This document shows positions 37,288 to 44,468 of a stretch of DNA of 64,000 nt, piece by piece. Origin of the DNA: Paludibacteraceae bacterium (GTDB lineage: Bacteria; Bacteroidota; Bacteroidia; Bacteroidales; Paludibacteraceae). The stretch covers positions 248,001 through 312,000 of the forward strand of contig JARLGW010000012.1 of the NCBI GenBank assembly GCA_031292565.1, written 5' to 3'. Positions within the stretch are counted from its first letter, which is position 1, and every line of letters starts with the position of its first letter. The translations under genes were made by a program, and so were the position numbers. The notes below the pieces were generated by a model. The model worked only from the letters and a program-made list of their open reading frames with translations. It did not search any database and was not told the DNA's origin.

Positions 37288-37790
37288 TATGGTTTTTTCA
37301 AAAACATATTTCGGTACAATTCTTTTCCACTTTCGGTGGTTACAAAGTGGTCGTACAGGTGTTGGGCTTGCTCCGGTTTGTAGTAGCCCTCCAGTAGGTT
37401 TACTATTAAATCGGCCTCGGCCAAAATTTCAAAGCCAAGTGTTTTTAACATGCTTAGGTGGTGGTGCGCACCTACCACTTCGGCTATCAATGCCTTGTCC
37501 TCTTCCGGCATCGGGTAGCCGGCCAGCATTTGCTCGGCAAGCGGTTTGCCCTCCTTTTCCTGGTTCGGGGCGTTGGTGTTGCCATATTTTAGCTTGGCGT
37601 TGGGGCAACCGATGTCGTGTAGCAATGCGCTCATTTCTATCAAGCATTGCGTACGCTCGTCGCGGTTCTCTAGCCGGGCTATGAGCTGTGCAAAATTATG
37701 TACCGTTTCCGTGTGCCCTATTTGCGTGAGGTCGGTTGCAGCAAAGTAGGTTATCACTTCCCGGTGAAGCCTCGTAACCAGTTCGTTCAT
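37287..37790 (-). CDS. HD-domain phosphohydrolase-like protein
   Basis: Protein of 167 residues with an HD metal site: H26 ([10 protein letters not shown]), H58-D59 (LLHDIG), H109-H111 (GAHHHLSM) and D127. This is the arrangement of small HD phosphohydrolases acting on nucleotides or phosphate esters. The substrate is unknown. It begins 2 bases after the M28 peptidase stop and overlaps rnhB by one base. Confidence 0.85.
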   Translation of the reverse strand: MNELVTRLHREVITYFAATDLTQIGHTETVHNFAQLIARLENRDERTQCLIEMSALLHDIGCPNAKLKYGNTNAPNQEKEGKPLAEQMLAGYPMPEEDKALIAEVVGAHHHLSMLKTLGFEILAEADLIVNLLEGYYKPEQAQHLYDHFVTTESGKELYRNMFLKKP

Positions 37791-37792
37791 CT

Positions 37793-38788
37793 CTATTCTT
37801 TTTCTTTATAAATCACCGCTAGCAGGGTTTGACCCACCGCGTGCAGCGTGTTTTTATCAATATTCTTCATCGTGTCGTCCTGCGTGTGCCAGTAGCTACC
37901 AAAGCCATTTTCGGTAAAATGAATAATGTCAACGGTAGGTATGCCTATAATTTGATTCACGGGTACGTGGTCGTCGGTAATAAATCCGCCCTGTTTGTTT
38001 ACAAAATAGTTGCCAAAGCCTTGCGCCTGCGCTTCATTCCATATATTATCTATCACGTACGACGCGTATTGCAGCGAATAGCCCTCCTTGGGGAAAACGG
38101 CGTTGGGCGCACCCACCATGTCCAGCAGGATGCCGTAACGCGCGTGGTAGCCTGGTACGTGCGGATTCCGAGCCCAATACTGGGTGCCCAGGCACCACGA
38201 CTCTTCTTTCTTTTCACCTTTGTACCAATCGGGTTCGCCATAATCCTCCATATCTACAAACACGATGTCCACACCCACTTCCGGCTTTTGTTTGTTTAGC
38301 TGCCGAGCCATTTCCATGAGCACCCCCACGCCGCTGGCGGCATCGTTAGCCCCATCCACGGGTTTCTTTTGGTTGGCGGGGTTGGGGTCGTGATCGCTCC
38401 AGGGGCGGCAGTCCCAATGCGCGAGGAATAAAACGCGGGTAGCCTTTTCCAGGTTAAAGGAGGCTATAATATTGCGAGCTTTCAGGTTCTTCCCGTCATA
38501 GCCCACCAAGTTGGTGGCTTGTACCGTTACCTTTGCCCCGAAGCGGGTCATTTCTTTTATCAGGTAGTCGCCGCAACTTTCGTGCGCCTTGCTGTTGGGA
38601 ACCCTTGGGCCGAAGTCAACCTGCGTTTTCACGTATTTGTAAGCCGAATCGGCATCAAACTTGGGGATGCTAATCGCGACCGAATCTTTAGCGATAGGCT
38701 CTTGCTTTTGCTTTTTAGCCCCGCAAGCCGTTAAACCGAATATGCTCGCAGTAAGCATGAGGAAAGCTGTTTTTTTGGAAAAATTCAT
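37793..38788 (-). CDS. M28-family lipoprotein (peptidase or glutaminyl cyclase-like)
   Basis: Protein of 331 residues. The lipoprotein signal (MNFSKKTAFLMLTASIFGLTAC) puts lipidated Cys at 22. The M28 fold shows zinc-site motifs: LFLAHWDCRPW (His), PVDGANDAASGVGVLMEM (bridging Asp) and FVDMEDYGEPDWY (acidic pair). ITDDHVPVNQIIGIPTVDII carries the late His. The WDCRPW and EDYGEPDW patterns are closer to glutaminyl-peptide cyclotransferases than to aminopeptidases. It is likely on the periplasmic or outer-membrane face. First gene of the operon with the HD protein and rnhB. Confidence 0.87.
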   Translation of the reverse strand: MNFSKKTAFLMLTASIFGLTACGAKKQKQEPIAKDSVAISIPKFDADSAYKYVKTQVDFGPRVPNSKAHESCGDYLIKEMTRFGAKVTVQATNLVGYDGKNLKARNIIASFNLEKATRVLFLAHWDCRPWSDHDPNPANQKKPVDGANDAASGVGVLMEMARQLNKQKPEVGVDIVFVDMEDYGEPDWYKGEKKEESWCLGTQYWARNPHVPGYHARYGILLDMVGAPNAVFPKEGYSLQYASYVIDNIWNEAQAQGFGNYFVNKQGGFITDDHVPVNQIIGIPTVDIIHFTENGFGSYWHTQDDTMKNIDKNTLHAVGQTLLAVIYKEKE

Positions 38789-38915
38789 GGGGTATATCGT
38801 TGTATTAATGGTTTGTAGTATGAAAACAACTGCTAAAATACACTATTATTGAAATTCATAGGGCATAAAAGCACATTTTTTTTGCCGAAGTATTACGAAA
38901 AATGAAAAATTCACG

Positions 38916-38923
38916 TATATTTG
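38916..38923 (+). promoter_or_regulatory. Promoter -7 element of the tRNA-Gly/tRNA-Leu transcript
   Basis: TATATTTG matches TAnnTTTG, 30 bases before tRNA-Gly. Confidence 0.5.
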
Positions 38924-38953
38924 CATCCGCTAAAACGAAAGTACCAAACAATT

Positions 38954-39029
<76 letters not shown>

Positions 39030-39043
39030 AAAGTCCTAGTGAC

Positions 39044-39128
39044 GCTCTGGTGGTGGAATTGGTAGACACGCAGGACTTAAAATCCTGTGATCATTGCGAT
39101 CGTGCGGGTTCAAGTCCCGCCCGGAGTA
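39044..39128 (+). tRNA. tRNA-Leu (anticodon UAA); integration site
   Basis: 85-nt class II tRNA: acceptor GCTCTGG with CCGGAGT, anticodon stem-loop CAGGA-CTTAAAA-TCCTG (TAA), long variable arm, T arm GCGGG-TTCAAGT-CCCGC. Its 3' end (39116-39129) is repeated with one mismatch at 46815-46828, marking the insertion point of a mobile element. Confidence 0.95.
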
Positions 39129-39129
39129 C
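39116..39129 (+). repeat. Left attachment site (attL) within tRNA-Leu
   Basis: CCCGCCCGGAGTAC; 13 of 14 bases match 46815-46828. Confidence 0.75.
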
Positions 39130-39131
39130 TA

Positions 39132-39173
39132 AAAGCCCTCAATATCTATTTGATATTGAGGGCTTTGTTTTTA
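39132..39173 (+). terminator. Terminator after tRNA-Leu, supplied by the element
   Basis: AAAGCCCTCAATATC (39132-39146) pairs perfectly with GATATTGAGGGCTTT (39152-39166), followed by GTTTTT. It lies inside the element, replacing the displaced native terminator at 46832. Confidence 0.88.
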
Positions 39174-39179
39174 TATAAG

Positions 39180-39198
39180 GTGTACTAAAAGTGTACTA
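39180..39198 (+). repeat. Left-end 19-bp integrase arm-type repeat
   Basis: GTGTACTAAAAGTGTACTA: two GTGTACTA words separated by AAA. Identical copy in the same orientation at about 46674-46692. Confidence 0.7.
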
Positions 39199-39270
39199 TA
39201 TAACATAAACAACACAAAAAGCCGCTCTTTTTTGATAGCGGTTTCTTAAAACATGAATAAAAATTATTTT

Positions 39271-39513
39271 TTATTTAGGCAATTCAATATTAATCAAATC
39301 AGACATTGAAACTTCCAATGCCTGACTTATTCTGAATAGAGTGTAAACTGTAGGATTAGTTCTTCCCGATTCAATACGAGAAATATTAGTTGTGTCAATG
39401 TTCCCTTCCATTTTTACAACTAAATCAACTTGAGCCATTTCCTTGCTTTCTCTAATTTCTTTAATCCGTTTTCCTACTAATTTCAACAAATCAGACTTTT
39501 CCATACTTGACAT
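39271..39513 (-). CDS. XRE-family HTH repressor of the element
   Basis: Cro/CI-like DNA-binding protein of about 80 residues. The helix-turn-helix covers GKRIKEIRESKEMAQVDLV through TTNISRIESGRTNPTVYTLF. ATG 39513 (MSSMEK) is used; ATG 39504 and TTG 39522 are alternatives. The operator-like site at 39506-39523 overlaps the start, so autoregulation is likely. Facing it is a divergent promoter with a palindromic operator at the transcription start. It probably keeps the rightward genes (membrane protein, exported nuclease) off, like a lysogeny repressor. Confidence 0.85.
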   Translation of the reverse strand: MSSMEKSDLLKLVGKRIKEIRESKEMAQVDLVVKMEGNIDTTNISRIESGRTNPTVYTLFRISQALEVSMSDLINIELPK

Positions 39514-39523
39514 ATTTGGCAAG
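39506..39523. promoter_or_regulatory. Operator-like site 1 (XRE repressor)
   Basis: CTTGACATATTTGGCAAG is an imperfect palindrome. It shares CATATnTGGCAAGT with site 2 at 39559-39572 and overlaps the -33 TTG of the rightward promoter and the repressor start. Confidence 0.55.
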
Positions 39524-39545
39524 TCAAATAAAGTTTATATATTTG
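39516..39545 (+). promoter_or_regulatory. Rightward promoter of the element
   Basis: TTG at 39516-39518, a 19-base spacer and TATATTTG at 39538-39545: a good Bacteroidota promoter, firing toward the gene at 39622. Confidence 0.65.
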
Positions 39546-39555
39546 CTGGGTGTAA

Positions 39556-39569
39556 TGCCATATATGGCA
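39556..39569. promoter_or_regulatory. Operator-like site 2, perfect palindrome
   Basis: TGCCATATATGGCA is a perfect 14-bp palindrome lying at the predicted transcription start of the rightward promoter. Confidence 0.6.
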
Positions 39570-39621
39570 AGTATCTATCATTTAAAATATTGATACATTA
39601 ACAAATTAAAACTTTTAGAAC

Positions 39622-40403
39622 ATGGAAAATCAGAAAAAAAAACCGGAGTGGTATAATAAAAAAAGTACTGTGATTTTATGGTGTATTTTCTTTTTTCCCG
39701 TTGGACTTTATGCTATATGGAAATCAAGTGTAATACCAAAAGGGTGGAAAATTGGCTATACAATTTTAATTGCTATTCTTTTTATTATTAGTCAAAATAA
39801 AGAAAAAACAAATAAAAACAACGATGTTAAAACAGATAAAATAGCCAACGCTATTAAGGTAAATATTGATAGTCTTATTAATCTTGTGAAAAAGGATTCA
39901 TTATTTGATTTGAAATTAAAGATGTTTATTATAACACTAATGATAGTAGCCTCAATATAGCAATTACAAACAAAGGCAATGTAATTAAAGAAAAAGATTA
40001 CTCTACTGTATATTTTGATAAGACTTACCACCTTGATGGCATTTCATGTATTGATGGGGTATTTTTATATGCTTACAAAAAAGGACATTCATTGAAAAAA
40101 GGAGACTACAAAGAGTATTTGATTGGTAATAGCAAAAGAGTAGGTAGAATCACAAATATGTTCAAAGAAAAGTATTGTTCCGAGAATCGTTGTGTGCCTT
40201 TAGAAGTTTATTTAAAACAATCTTTAAATGACCCGGATAGTTATGAAAGTGATGAACTGTCTATTGATTGGCAAAAAGACAGCTCTTTTGTTGTTGTAAA
40301 TTCATTCCGTGCTAAAAACGCTTTTGGTGCAATGATATTAAATAAGTGTAGTGCTATTGTTGATATTAATGGTAATGTCTCAAATTTCAAGATAGGAAAT
40401 TAG
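39622..40403 (+). pseudogene. Membrane-anchored hypothetical protein, frameshifted
   Basis: Frame 1 from ATG 39622 encodes a cytoplasmic start and two hydrophobic segments (WCIFFFPVGLYAIW and IGYTILIAILFIIS), then a linker. It ends at TAG 39958-39960. The -1 frame is open from 39909 to 40403 and reads on smoothly: DVYYNTNDSSLNIAITNKG, then LYAYKKGHSLKKGD, then LKQSLNDPDSYESDELSIDW and a final NAFGAMILNKCSAIVDINGN. One base seems to be missing, best placed at the A run 39913-39920. The shorter frame at 40092 (TTG start) is just the tail. The repaired protein would be about 260 residues. The role is unknown; it is first under the XRE-controlled promoter. Confidence 0.75.
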
Positions 40404-40415
40404 TCTCATAATTAA

Positions 40416-41042
40416 ATGAGAAACATTAGAATATTAATTCTATTTTCTTTTTCATTTACGCTTTGTTTTGCTCAAAAGGTGGATACTGTAATAGTAATGC
40501 CAATTTATAAGAGTTATTTTTCTTATCAGACACGTACTCCTTTATTTGTGGCTTATTATTTATATAATGGTGGGGGTGATTGCAGTAGAAAAGGAATAAC
40601 ATTTAAAACTGGTGGCTTAAAGTATTCATCTACAAAAAAAGATTATAAAAGTTCGGGTTATGAGATTGGACACATGACACCTTCACAAGACTTTGCTTTT
40701 GATTGTAGCAAAGATTCTATGACATTCTTTTTTTGGAATGCCTTACCCCAAACAAGAACACTAAACAGAGGCAGTTGGGAAACACTAGAAAGAAAAATAA
40801 GATTACTTTCTAAAAATAACCATTTATTAATTATTTGTGGTGGCTTTAGCTTTGAAAAGAAAATAGGAAACACTTCCGTACCTAACTATTGTTGGAAAAT
40901 AGTTAAAAACCTTGATACAAAAGAAATTAAGGTTTATCTATTTCCAAATGATAATAGTGATAGGGTTACAGAAGTTTCATTATCTGATTTGTTAACTAAG
41001 TTACCTAGTGTTTCTGTCCAAATAAGTATGTTGTGTAAATAA
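40416..41042 (+). CDS. Exported DNA/RNA non-specific endonuclease
   Basis: Protein of 208 residues with signal peptide MRNIRILILFSFSFTLCFAQ, so periplasmic or secreted. The nuclease core resembles the NUC/Serratia family: GYEIGHMTPSQDF places the general-base His at 86, but the canonical DRGH is EIGH here. N108 (NALPQ), N117 (TLNRGSW) and E125 (WETLE) match the metal-site asparagine and helix residues. It starts 12 bases after the preceding frameshifted gene and shares its promoter. As cargo of a mobile element it could degrade incoming or released DNA, which is inference. Confidence 0.82.
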   Translation: MRNIRILILFSFSFTLCFAQKVDTVIVMPIYKSYFSYQTRTPLFVAYYLYNGGGDCSRKGITFKTGGLKYSSTKKDYKSSGYEIGHMTPSQDFAFDCSKDSMTFFFWNALPQTRTLNRGSWETLERKIRLLSKNNHLLIICGGFSFEKKIGNTSVPNYCWKIVKNLDTKEIKVYLFPNDNSDRVTEVSLSDLLTKLPSVSVQISMLCK

Positions 41043-41107
41043 ACCGCTACTTCATTATTTCTTTTGGATGTGCCATAATTCAATGTGTTTTCATATTGTT
41101 CACATTC

Positions 41108-41383
41108 TTAATAGTTGAGTTCTTGAATTTGTTGTCCATTAATCACAATCCATTCATTGCCACGAATCCAGTATTTATTTTTAGATTTTTGTGGGTTGTA
41201 TGTTGCTGGGTATTTTTGAAGAAATTTAAACTCCTCAATACTGGACATTTCTATTTTTGCCATCATAACGCCATCCCGTTTGTATTCTAAAATAAATGGG
41301 GTAGCCTCAATGATCGGTTGATTTTTATCAAGTCCGTTTTTTGAAACGAACTCTTGGAATATTGGAAAATCGACTAAGTACAT
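41108..41383 (-). CDS. Hypothetical protein, 91 residues
   Basis: Small soluble-looking protein with alternating charged and aromatic residues (PFILEYKRDGVMMAKIEMSS; NKYWIRGNEWIVINGQQI) and no signal peptide or membrane helix. Not recognised. It begins one base after the stop of the cysteine-containing 66-residue gene, so the two form a pair. Confidence 0.6.
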   Translation of the reverse strand: MYLVDFPIFQEFVSKNGLDKNQPIIEATPFILEYKRDGVMMAKIEMSSIEEFKFLQKYPATYNPQKSKNKYWIRGNEWIVINGQQIQELNY

Positions 41384-41384
41384 A

Positions 41385-41585
41385 TTAATCCCTCTTTTGA
41401 TAAGTTATGTCGTTATTTTGGTACTCGGTTGGCTCTGTGTGCATATTGTGCCCGCTAAGAATTTCTTTAGGAATACGAATAGGAAAGGCCTTACATACAG
41501 CTCCCGGTTTTTCTCCCTCATAATGCTTACAAGTATTGCAAGCTATTTTTGTAATTGGTTCATTATGTCCTATTATATCACTCAT
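41385..41585 (-). CDS. Small cysteine-containing protein, 66 residues
   Basis: Contains C16-x2-C19 (ACNTCKHY) and C31, followed by AFPIRIPKEILSGHNMHTEP. This CxxC...C-AFP-IP-EIL-G-H pattern resembles a small conserved bacterial family of unknown function and suggests a metal or redox site. It is transcribed with the 91-residue gene. Confidence 0.65.
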   Translation of the reverse strand: MSDIIGHNEPITKIACNTCKHYEGEKPGAVCKAFPIRIPKEILSGHNMHTEPTEYQNNDITYQKRD

Positions 41586-41702
41586 AATCAGCAGTTTGAT
41601 TATATAAAGATAATGAAAATAAGTGATATATGAAAATTATATTTCCATAGTTTTTAATGTCTATTATTCTTAAAAAAACAAGATTATTATATTTTATTGT
41701 TG

Positions 41703-41984
41703 TTAGATTTCAATTTCAATATCGCCATATTTTATTGTTTGTCTAACTACAGGTTTCTCATTTTTTTCTGTAATTTCTGCTTTGTTTGGTAAAACATGTT
41801 TCAACATTTTATCTAACACTTCAAATCTTTTAGCCGGCTCCAATTTGTCAAAATCGCTTTGTAAATCTTCTAAATTATTAGAAATAAAGGAATTGATTAT
41901 TTCTTTTAATTCAGTGGTAGTACGATTTGGGCGGCCTTTTGGCCTGCCAAAAGGGTTGCCTGTTTGTCCTTTTTTAAGTCCCAT
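41703..41984 (-). CDS. DUF5681 family protein (copy 1)
   Basis: Protein of 93 residues beginning GLKKGQTGNPFGRPKGRPN, the DUF5681 signature, then a helical region (TTELKEIINSFISNNLEDLQ) and a polar tail. This family is mostly found in phages and related elements, often near terminase genes. A paralogue lies 62 bases upstream. It could be a TerS-like DNA-binding packaging factor, but no terminase is present. Confidence 0.8.
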   Translation of the reverse strand: MGLKKGQTGNPFGRPKGRPNRTTTELKEIINSFISNNLEDLQSDFDKLEPAKRFEVLDKMLKHVLPNKAEITEKNEKPVVRQTIKYGDIEIEI

Positions 41985-42046
41985 TTTTGTAAATTATTGT
42001 TGTTTTCAAAAATCATTGATTAAAAATATTTTCAATAAAATAGATA

Positions 42047-42361
42047 CTATTTGTTAATAATACGATTCGCAGCGGCTATCCTTTTGTCTAATTCCTCATC
42101 TGAAAGAGACTCAAATGAAAGATAACTAGGCTTTTCAGGATTAAAAGCGATACTTTGCATTTTTGGTAACACATACTCACTTAATTTTAGTAAAAAATTC
42201 AATCTGTCTTTGGCTTCCAAAGAATCCAAGTCAACTTGAATTCTGTTAATATTTGAATCTAAAAGATGGGAGAACAATTCTTTGATTTCTGTGGTGCTAC
42301 GGTTAGGGCTACCTTTTGGTCGCCCGTTTGGATTCCCTGTACATCCTTTTTTCTGTGGCAT
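42047..42361 (-). CDS. DUF5681 family protein (copy 2)
   Basis: Protein of 104 residues with the opening PQKKGCTGNPNGRPKGSPN and a helical second half (TTEIKELFSHLLDSNINRIQ). Clearly paralogous to the gene at 41703 in the first 40 residues and divergent after. Its upstream region contains the palindromic repeat copy at 42486-42525. Confidence 0.8.
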   Translation of the reverse strand: MPQKKGCTGNPNGRPKGSPNRSTTEIKELFSHLLDSNINRIQVDLDSLEAKDRLNFLLKLSEYVLPKMQSIAFNPEKPSYLSFESLSDEELDKRIAAANRIINK

Positions 42362-42485
42362 AATTCAATGTATTTTAATGTTATTTCTATACCTATACAC
42401 ACATAGTGATAATGGAAAAAACTTTCTTTTATCGTGCTGAAAAACTCTTTATGAAAGTATTTCAATATTATTTACATTTAATAAA

Positions 42486-42525
42486 TTTACCAAAATTTGG
42501 TAAAAGAAACACGTTACTATATAGC
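42486..42525. repeat. Palindrome-containing repeat, copy B (downstream of rep)
   Basis: Starts TTTACCAAAATTTGGTAAAAG, then GAAACACGTTACTATATAGC. It contains the palindrome TTACCAAAATTTGGTAA and ends one base from the rep stop codon. Near-identical to 43459-43499. Confidence 0.8.
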
Positions 42526-42526
42526 T

Positions 42527-43456
42527 TTATCGGCAATATTGCAAAACGGTATTTACCTCTTTGTCAAGTTCTGTTATCAATTCGTTTTGTTCAGTAGATG
42601 AGGCTTTAAATAAAGCCGTTAAATCGTTTTTCAGCCGTGTGTAATATTTGGGGTCGGAATTGATGTTTTTAGCTTTTAAATCGCTTATAAACTCGTTTAT
42701 ATAGTTAATATCTTTCCCTTGTAATAATTCGGTTAGCATTGCATCTTTTGCATCGGTACGGGTTTTAATTTTACTTACATCCATTTTTCCAAATCCGTTT
42801 AATTTGTTAATACTAAAATATTCAGCTTCCCACAGCTTTATAAGTTTCAAATAAAAATGCTCATCGCTTAGGGTTGCCCCTGTTATTTCATTTTGTTTTA
42901 ATTGCTCACACAGTCGTTTTGTAAATCTTAGCTCATATCTTAACAGGCTCTCGTTCGTGTAAACATCGGGAACATTTGTACCCGTGCTTTTGGCTTCCAA
43001 CTGTTTGTCATAAAAAATCAACTGCCTTTTTTGAGTACTGTAGTAAAGCGTGTTGTTTGTTGCAAGCAATCTTTCAAAATACGGTTTATTGCCTAAATAT
43101 TTATAGTAGTTTGCCGGTGGGTACTTGGTGTTAAAAACCGTGCTAATATCAATCCGGTATATCTTTGCTTCTTTAACCGGGATATGTAACGTATCGCTTA
43201 ATTTTTCAATAGCTTGTACCGTGGCTGACCTTGTAAGTGTTTGGATATTGTCATTTAGAAAAAACTTTGACAAACTGCCTTTTAAACTGATACCCGCTTC
43301 ACTTGCTCTTACTATGTAATTGTTGGCTTTACCTGTAACAGAATATCCATATTTTTGACTGTTGGTTTCTGAAACATCACTAAGATAAGAGGCGATAGCA
43401 AGGGGATTGTCCCCTGCTATTGCTCTATCTATCCAACTATTAACGGTATCGTACAT
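42527..43456 (-). CDS. Phage/plasmid replication initiation protein, gpII/X type
   Basis: Protein of 309 residues resembling the filamentous-phage/plasmid replication initiators (Phage_CRI, II/X family). It has an opening MYDTVNSWID, then KEAKIYRIDISTVFNTKYPP (about residues 96-115, a conserved acidic strand), and LLRYELRFTKRLCEQLKQ (about 171-188). Such proteins nick one strand and start rolling-circle replication. The start at ATG 43456 lies 2 bases from a 40-bp repeat, and its stop lies 1 base from the second copy. The assignment is from pattern recognition; the catalytic Tyr cannot be fixed. Confidence 0.72.
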   Translation of the reverse strand: MYDTVNSWIDRAIAGDNPLAIASYLSDVSETNSQKYGYSVTGKANNYIVRASEAGISLKGSLSKFFLNDNIQTLTRSATVQAIEKLSDTLHIPVKEAKIYRIDISTVFNTKYPPANYYKYLGNKPYFERLLATNNTLYYSTQKRQLIFYDKQLEAKSTGTNVPDVYTNESLLRYELRFTKRLCEQLKQNEITGATLSDEHFYLKLIKLWEAEYFSINKLNGFGKMDVSKIKTRTDAKDAMLTELLQGKDINYINEFISDLKAKNINSDPKYYTRLKNDLTALFKASSTEQNELITELDKEVNTVLQYCR

Positions 43457-43458
43457 GG

Positions 43459-43499
43459 TTTACCAAATTTTGGTAAAAGAAACAGCTTACTATATAAGC
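43459..43499. repeat. Palindrome-containing repeat, copy A (upstream of rep)
   Basis: Starts TTTACCAAATTTTGGTAAAAG, then GAAACAGCTTACTATATAAGC. The palindrome TTACCAAATTTTGGTAA is the reverse complement of that in copy B. Begins 2 bases upstream of the rep start codon. Confidence 0.8.
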
Positions 43500-43515
43500 A
43501 ATTTCTTTACACGGG

Positions 43516-44055
43516 TTAATAGTTGAATATTGGTTTTGCTTGCTCTCTCATCGCCTGCAAGGCGGTGTTATACTCACCGTTTGCTAACTTCTTCAAATAG
43601 CCTTGTATTAGATACCGCCCATTAGTGATAATCAATATTTCTATTTCTGTAAAGTCGGGGGAAGTAATGAAAAGGTAAGCATCGTTTGCAAAAGAAAGCA
43701 TGGGGTTTGGCTCGCCGCTTTTTAGCGTTTTGTTTCCATTAGGCTCACCAAAGCCATAAAGTTTACCTTTATCCTGTGTGTCTAAGTTCTGAATAAACAA
43801 GCTGCTAAAATTGATTGACTTTTCACCCATTAGAAAATAGCCTGCACGCCTTTGGTCGGTGCTGTTAATTAAACCTTTTGTTTGCTGTAAGTAGAATTTA
43901 ATTTGTCCTTTCTTTGAATACAGAGGCTCTAAACCTTTATAATAGCCTGCCATTGCCACACAATCCAACCGGGGAACGGATGCACCTACTTTGATTTTAT
44001 TTGCACGCTTCACCTCATCGGGTAGCTGTTGCATTTTGATATAACAATCAAACAT
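43516..44055 (-). CDS. Hypothetical protein, 179 residues, between excisionase-like gene and rep
   Basis: Soluble protein beginning MFDCYIKMQQLPDEVKRANK, with a repetitive middle (KSINFSSLFIQNLDTQDKGK) and a C-terminal helix (NGEYNTALQAMREQAKPIFN). Not recognised. It overlaps the HTH gene by 8 bases and precedes rep by 59 bases. Placed this way it may assist replication, for example as a single-strand-binding or accessory factor, which is inference from position alone. Confidence 0.7.
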   Translation of the reverse strand: MFDCYIKMQQLPDEVKRANKIKVGASVPRLDCVAMAGYYKGLEPLYSKKGQIKFYLQQTKGLINSTDQRRAGYFLMGEKSINFSSLFIQNLDTQDKGKLYGFGEPNGNKTLKSGEPNPMLSFANDAYLFITSPDFTEIEILIITNGRYLIQGYLKKLANGEYNTALQAMREQAKPIFNY

Positions 44056-44347
44056 GTTTTACCCCCTTTCTACCTGTGGCTACATAGGTTTGTGCTTGCG
44101 CTTCTAACTCATCGGCTGTGATAATAGGGTTTTGCTTTAGGTAGCTTTCAAGTTCTAAACGGTCAAAGTAGAGCATTTTTCCACGAGGTTTGTAATGTGG
44201 AATTTCTCTATTACTTGTGCGTTTATACAAATCGCTGTGGCTTACCCCTATGAATCGGGATGCCTCATCAAAAGTTAATACATTCTTTTGGCTCAATGCT
44301 GCCGTCTCTATACGGTCAAGTTGTTTTTGAAAATCTAAAATTTCCAT
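44048..44347 (-). CDS. Excisionase-like helix-turn-helix protein
   Basis: Protein of 99 residues. MerR/excisionase-type HTH (HTH_17) at about residues 24-70: VLTFDEASRFIGVSHSDLYK, then PHYKPRGKMLYFDRLELESY. Such proteins in Bacteroidota elements direct excision or regulate int/rep. ATG 44347 (MEILDF) is used rather than a TTG 18 bases upstream. It overlaps the next gene by 8 bases. Confidence 0.82.
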   Translation of the reverse strand: MEILDFQKQLDRIETAALSQKNVLTFDEASRFIGVSHSDLYKRTSNREIPHYKPRGKMLYFDRLELESYLKQNPIITADELEAQAQTYVATGRKGVKHV

Positions 44348-44383
44348 TTTATAAATATTTTTCAATTAATAAAATGGGCTGGC

Positions 44384-44426
44384 GTGTACTTTGCTGCCCG
44401 TTGTTTTTGTTATAACAAGAGCAAAG
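44384..44426. promoter_or_regulatory. Nested inverted repeats upstream of the excisionase-like gene
   Basis: GTGTACT (44384-44390, the half-word of the element-end repeats), CTTTGCT/AGCAAAG (44389-44395 and 44420-44426) and an inner palindrome TTGTTATAACAA (44407-44418). A plausible control region or weak terminator. Confidence 0.4.
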
Positions 44427-44468
44427 TTTTGAAAAAAAGGAAAGTATTTGAGGGTTGAAAGAAGTAGA

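Noticed and set aside
40092-40403. Separate 103-residue gene starting at TTG
   Set aside because: The frame is open back to 39909 and continues the upstream protein, so it is the tail of a frameshifted gene rather than an independent one.
44384-44426. Second attachment site or origin at the nested repeats upstream of the excisionase-like gene
   Set aside because: Only a 7-base half-word is shared with the element-end repeats; kept as a possible control region only.
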